From: JAVZGQ01 sp039000685
GTDB taxonomy: Archaea; Aenigmatarchaeota; Aenigmatarchaeia; CG10238-14; SCSR01
DNA: 64,000 nt
NCBI GenBank assembly: GCA_039000685.1
Contig: JAWBNW010000001.1
Location: 17,876-81,875 of the forward strand
Direction of reading: 5' to 3'
Shown here: positions 60,660 through 64,000 of the stretch, one piece after another
How the letters are laid out: each line of letters opens with the position of its first letter
How positions within the stretch are numbered: position 1 is the first letter of the stretch
Notes under the pieces: generated by a model
What the model saw: only the letters and a program-made list of their open reading frames with translations
The model's database searches: none
What the model was told of the DNA's origin: nothing
Made by a program: the position numbers and the translations under genes

Positions 60660-60947
60660 TTATTTGTATGTCCATGCGATTCCTTTTTCAATTTTTCTTA
60701 GAGCTTTATAAAGCTCTTCTCCTTTACACTTCCACCCCCCCATCCTATAATATATTTTACCATCAGCATTCATTGCTACTATAATTTTATCTTTATTCTC
60801 CAACTCGGAGATTATCAAAGTGGATATTTCTTCTGGTTGTACAAATGGAGGTGGTGGAAAAATTAATGCATCTTTCAGTGACATTATCTTTGGTGGGCCA
60901 CCACTTCGTTCGTAAACCATTATTTCTTGTAGAGCTTTAATTATCAC
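60660..60947 (-). CDS. Hypothetical protein with a strong ribosome-binding site
   Basis: 95 aa from GTG 60947. The frame is open to TTG 60974, but the sequence AGGAGGTGA ends 4 nt before the GTG, which fixes the start. Pro-rich 'FPPPPFVQPEEIS' and 'IYYRMGGWKCKGEELYKAL' are notable; no known motif. It lies upstream of pheS on the same strand. Confidence 0.6.
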   Translation of the reverse strand: MIIKALQEIMVYERSGGPPKIMSLKDALIFPPPPFVQPEEISTLIISELENKDKIIVAMNADGKIYYRMGGWKCKGEELYKALRKIEKGIAWTYK

Positions 60948-61107
60948 TCTTTCACCTCCTTTTATTGAAAACAAAAAAATCTGAAGTCAAGAATTTTAGA
61001 TAAAATGCCTTAGAAAAAGTTCTGGAAAAACTCAAATTCAGCCAATAAATTGGAGTGGCATCACCATCACGTATTTTAATCTATAGGAATTTTAAGTTTA
61101 TAAGCTT

Positions 61108-61827
61108 TCATCTAACTTCAGTATACTTATCAATGCTCGGTGTCCTCCCAGCCAGCAAGTAAGTCAAGTAGAGCTTCACATACTTTATCGCAGCTTTTGT
61201 CTTACCCCACTTTCTTATTCGTCTGGGTGAGCTCATCACAAAAGTTGAATCCACGCAAACAATTTTTCCAAGCTTCGAAATCCTTTCAGAAATATCATAA
61301 TCATCCCAAGCCCTTATGCTCTCGTCGAAACCACCAATCTTTTCAAAAGCTTTTCTTTCATAAGCCACACACATCCCAGCAACTTGAGGTTTTTTTGTTT
61401 TGAGAGAAGCTCTCATGAACTGATCATAAAACCAGAAGAGCAGAAATTCAGACATGCTTGTACTCAAGGGTATGACAGGGCATGTAACTCCGACAACACC
61501 TTTTTCAAAACCTTTCACAAGTTCTGTAAGCAAATTGAAAGCTACAACTGTGTCAGCATCAATGAAAACAAAAATTTCCCCTTTAGCTTCCTTAGCTCCA
61601 GCATTCCTTCCCACAGCCACTCCTTTCTTCTTAACAACAATAACCTTATCAGCATACTTCTTCGCAATTTCCACTGTTTTGTCTTTGCTGTTTCCATCAG
61701 CAACAATTATCTCATACCTTCCTTGGTAATCTTGAGCTTTCAAAGCTTTCAAGCAGCTCTCTACATATTTTTCTTCATTTAGCGTGGGAACTATCACAGA
61801 AACAAAAGGCAATTTCTTCATCCTCAT
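61108..61827 (-). CDS. Family 2 glycosyltransferase
   Basis: 239 aa. GT-A fold: 'FVSVIVPTLNEEKYVESCL', 'YEIIVADGNSKDKTVEIA' (DxxS region), 'IFVFIDADTVV' (D-x-D metal site), and 'IGGFDESIRAWDDYDISERI'. A hydrophobic stretch near the C-terminus ('VKLYLTYLLAG') may contact the membrane. It transfers a sugar from a nucleotide donor, plausibly in glycosylating the many sequon-rich surface proteins. The start overlaps the trpS stop by 4 nt. Confidence 0.85.
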   Translation of the reverse strand: MRMKKLPFVSVIVPTLNEEKYVESCLKALKAQDYQGRYEIIVADGNSKDKTVEIAKKYADKVIVVKKKGVAVGRNAGAKEAKGEIFVFIDADTVVAFNLLTELVKGFEKGVVGVTCPVIPLSTSMSEFLLFWFYDQFMRASLKTKKPQVAGMCVAYERKAFEKIGGFDESIRAWDDYDISERISKLGKIVCVDSTFVMSSPRRIRKWGKTKAAIKYVKLYLTYLLAGRTPSIDKYTEVR

Positions 61828-62954
61828 CCCTTAAAAATGAATTTTTCAACTTGGTCTTTAGCTTTTTCCCTCTTCTTCTGATGCTCTTTCAGAAAATTAT
61901 TTAACTTTTCAATTAAGATATTCTTTAATTCTCCTGTAAGAAGCTTCCCACTCTTGTAATCTTCCCTGATTTGCTCCAGCTTCTTGTCATCTTCTTCGAA
62001 GAAAGTTAACCATTGATAAGAAACATCTATGTCCGGGTCTCCCCCCTTCTTTCTATGTTCTTCTATTGTAGGCTGACCACCAGAAAAAGCATATTTGATT
62101 ATTTTTTCTCTAACCATTTCAGGAGTATCTATAGTGAAAATTGCAGTTTGTTTCTCAGAAGAAGACATTTTTCCTTGTTGCATCATTCCGCCTAGCCCGG
62201 GCAAGAAAATACAATGAATTATTGCAGGCTTGTAGAAACCAAGCTTCGGCAAAACATCCCTAGCTACTCTGAAATGTGGGTCTTGATCTACTGCCAAAGG
62301 AACAAGACAAGGAATATTTTTTCCTCTAAGAACAGAAGGTAAAAAAGCTGGCACAGCCTGCATTGCTGTATAAAAAATTGATCCAATGTTTGTTTCATTA
62401 GTAAAACCAAAAACAGCTTTGGCTGTGGAAAAAGTTATTTTTTTTGCTACTTTACAAGCTTCTTTGTACATCAAGTTGGCATGAATGGTATCTACAAGGA
62501 AATGAGTCTTCTTTGGATCAAAACCTAAAGCTATGACATCAAGCATGTTCTCATAAGTATACTTTTTTGTGTCTTCAAGGCTAAGCTCTTCATGAAACAG
62601 AAATTTCTCTTCATCTGGAAATTGGAACCAAAGCTCAACGTCAAATTTATCTTGTAGCCACTTTGTGAAAATCCAAGGTACCAAATGACCCATGTGAACA
62701 GGACCAGAAGGTGCTCTGCCTGTATAAAGGAAGAATTCATTCCCCTTTTCATATTCATTCAAAATCCAATCCAAATCACGATGGGCAAAGAAAATACCTC
62801 TTCTCAAGAAGTGATGTAGCTCTTTTGTGTGTTTTTTTATTCTGTTCAAAAGCTTCTCGTCTATTTGGCTGATTCCAAATTGTTTTATCAGCTTACCATA
62901 ATCTATTTCTCCCTTGACTTCCCATGGTGTCACAATAAACTTTTGTTTTTCCAT
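61824..62954 (-). CDS. trpS: Tryptophanyl-tRNA synthetase (archaeal/eukaryotic type)
   Basis: 376 aa class I synthetase. HIGH-like 'SGPVHMGHLVPW' near residue 88, 'FTNETNIGSIFYTAMQAVPA', 'LAVDQDPHFRVARDV' and 'GKMSSSEKQTAIF' (KMSKS). The archaeal N-terminal 'FIVTPWEVKGEIDYGKLI' motif is present. Full length. The following glycosyltransferase gene overlaps by 4 nt. Confidence 0.94.
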   Translation of the reverse strand: MEKQKFIVTPWEVKGEIDYGKLIKQFGISQIDEKLLNRIKKHTKELHHFLRRGIFFAHRDLDWILNEYEKGNEFFLYTGRAPSGPVHMGHLVPWIFTKWLQDKFDVELWFQFPDEEKFLFHEELSLEDTKKYTYENMLDVIALGFDPKKTHFLVDTIHANLMYKEACKVAKKITFSTAKAVFGFTNETNIGSIFYTAMQAVPAFLPSVLRGKNIPCLVPLAVDQDPHFRVARDVLPKLGFYKPAIIHCIFLPGLGGMMQQGKMSSSEKQTAIFTIDTPEMVREKIIKYAFSGGQPTIEEHRKKGGDPDIDVSYQWLTFFEEDDKKLEQIREDYKSGKLLTGELKNILIEKLNNFLKEHQKKREKAKDQVEKFIFKG

Positions 62955-63032
62955 TTAATCACTAAATATTAATTTCTAAATTGATTTAACAAATAAATAT
63001 ATGCAATTTCAACTTCAATAAAAGTGGTTTAA

Positions 63033-63464
63033 ATGGCTTCATTCAAGTTTGTGGTAAGCGACCCGGAAACAAGGAAGGGCTATCAGCTTGAAGTAGACCA
63101 ATCTAAAGCTTTGGGCTTGATTGGGAAGAAAATAGGGGAAGAATTCAATGGAGATTTAATCGGCTTGCCAGGCTATTCTTTGAAAATCACAGGCGGTACT
63201 GATAAAGACGGCTTTCCCATGCATCCTTCCATTCCAGGAAGCGTGAAGAAGAAAGCTTTGCTCTCAAGCCCACCTTGCTTCCATCCTACAAAAAAAGGAG
63301 AAAGAAGGAGAAAGACTGTGAGAGGAAACACGATTTCTTCCGATATAGTACAAATCAACGTCAAGATAACCAAGAAAGGAGAAAAGCCTTTAGAAGAGCT
63401 AATTCCAACAAAACAAAAAACTGAACAAAAGGGAGGTGAGGAAGTTCAAGGAAGTAAACCCTAA
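63033..63464 (+). CDS. rps6e: Small-subunit ribosomal protein eS6 (S6e)
   Basis: 143 aa. 'FKFVVSDPETRKGYQLEVD', 'LIGKKIGEEFNGDLIGLPGY', 'ITGGTDKDGFPMHP' and 'RRRKTVRGNTISSDIVQIN' match S6e, with a short basic/acidic tail. It overlaps the start of aIF2-gamma by 29 nt; the two genes adjoin in many archaea. Confidence 0.95.
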   Translation: MASFKFVVSDPETRKGYQLEVDQSKALGLIGKKIGEEFNGDLIGLPGYSLKITGGTDKDGFPMHPSIPGSVKKKALLSSPPCFHPTKKGERRRKTVRGNTISSDIVQINVKITKKGEKPLEELIPTKQKTEQKGGEEVQGSKP

Positions 63465-64000
63465 GCTGATACCAGAAGTTAATATAGGCCTTGTTGGCCA
63501 TGTTGCCCATGGCAAAACTAGCCTGGTTGAAGCAATTTCTGGCAAAAGAACCTTAACCCATTCTGAAGAGCTTAAGCGTGGCATAACAATTAGATTGGGA
63601 TATGCCGATGCTTCTTTCTATAAATGCTTAAGCTGTGGACGCTACTCGACTTCTTCCAAATGTCCCTTTTGCTTCTCTGACACAGAGCTCCAAAGGACAG
63701 TAAGCTTCATCGATGCTCCAGGTCACGAGACTCTAATGGCAACAGTCCTCACAGGGGCAGCTTTAATGGACGGTGCAATCTTGGTTATAGCTGCAAACGA
63801 AAAATGTCCTCAGCCTCAAACAAGGGAGCATTTGAAAGCTTTGGAGCTCATAGGAATAAAGAATGTTATAATAGTCCAAACAAAAATAGACCTTGTTTCA
63901 GAAGAAGAAGCTTTAAAGAACTACCAGCAAATAAAAGATTTTGTAAAAGGAACTACACTTGAAAACTCTCCTGTAATTCCTGTTTCTTCTCAGCATAGAG
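63436..64000 (+). CDS. eif2g: Translation initiation factor aIF2 gamma subunit (partial, runs off window)
   Basis: At least 188 aa from GTG 63436, with GGGAG directly upstream. 'EVNIGLVGHVAHGKTSLVEA' (G1), 'THSEELKRGITIRLGY' (switch), zinc knuckle 'CLSCGRYSTSSKCPFC', 'SFIDAPGHETLMATVL' (G3) and 'IIVQTKIDLVS' (G4, TKID). It delivers initiator tRNA to the small subunit as the GTPase of aIF2. The 3' end lies beyond 64000. Confidence 0.95.
   Translation, partial: MRKFKEVNPKLIPEVNIGLVGHVAHGKTSLVEAISGKRTLTHSEELKRGITIRLGYADASFYKCLSCGRYSTSSKCPFCFSDTELQRTVSFIDAPGHETLMATVLTGAALMDGAILVIAANEKCPQPQTREHLKALELIGIKNVIIVQTKIDLVSEEEALKNYQQIKDFVKGTTLENSPVIPVSSQHR

Noticed and set aside
1..64000. CRISPR arrays, rRNA genes, insertion-sequence transposases
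   Set aside because: I saw no regularly spaced repeats, no rRNA signature and no transposase motif on either strand.

Overview
The window is AT-rich, gene-dense archaeal chromosome. Evidence for Archaea: aIF5B and aIF2-gamma, S6e, archaeal-type LeuRS, AlaRS, PheRS and TrpRS, a HerA helicase, a PINc-KH ATPase, a TFB-type zinc ribbon, class III signal-peptide pilins with paired FlaJ/TadC-like membrane proteins, and TATA boxes about 25-35 nt before leaderless starts. The pilin style ('KAQAALEFL..YGWAILIV'), small surface proteins and many homing elements recall DPANN-type lineages, but I cannot fix the phylum. There is no gene-free stretch above 300 bases.

Layout. 1-8.1 kb: two convergent operons for a type IV pilus-like surface system (five pilin-like or anchored proteins on +; pilin, two GspF-fold membrane proteins and the secretion ATPase on -). 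8.1-18.7 kb: CBS protein, HerA, Mre11-like phosphoesterase, DUF5667 protein, aIF5B, a large Thr-linker surface glycoprotein and a DJ-1/PfpI lipoprotein. 18.7-28.6 kb: tRNA-Arg(CCU), M29 and M24 peptidases, PINc ATPase, a 41-aa TFB-like zinc ribbon, Tmk, HisRS, PurD and PurF. 28.7-43.5 kb: intein-containing IleRS, membrane proteins, a TctA/DUF112 permease, AlaRS, PIN-like and DUF429 proteins, a thioredoxin-like protein, SpoIIM-like protein and LeuRS. 43.6-47.7 kb: a foreign-looking island with a LysX/RimK-like ATP-grasp ligase, a homocitrate-synthase-like enzyme fused to an Lrp-type RAM domain, a broken isocitrate/homoisocitrate dehydrogenase and a broken homing endonuclease. 47.7-53.2 kb: intein-containing acetyl-CoA synthetase followed upstream by IorB and IorA (2-oxoacid/aryl-pyruvate to acyl-CoA to acid energy metabolism). 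53.2-55.5 kb: intron-bearing tRNA-Arg(UCU) with a homing-endonuclease-like ORF, an integrase stub and an HNH protein. 55.6-64 kb: MinD, PheT, a free homing endonuclease, PheS, a glycosyltransferase, TrpRS, S6e and aIF2-gamma (cut by the window end).

Main discovery. The aIF5B reading frame is broken in its P-loop by 32 nt (13988-14019). These 32 nt plus flanks fold into a textbook bulge-helix-bulge (BHB) archaeal splice motif. Removing them restores G-H-I-D-H-G-K-T and the normal start MTIRSPI. This looks like a spliced intron in a translation-factor mRNA. The same rule (4-bp helix, two 3-nt bulges, cut after the second bulge base) explains two tiny introns (13 and 18 nt) in tRNA-Arg(UCU). In that tRNA the 5' exon is duplicated around a homing-endonuclease-like ORF, so a 594-nt or a 13-nt intron could be removed to give the same tRNA. 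With two inteins, a free HEG between pheS and pheT, and HEG debris, selfish and splicing elements cluster in translation and acetyl-CoA genes here.
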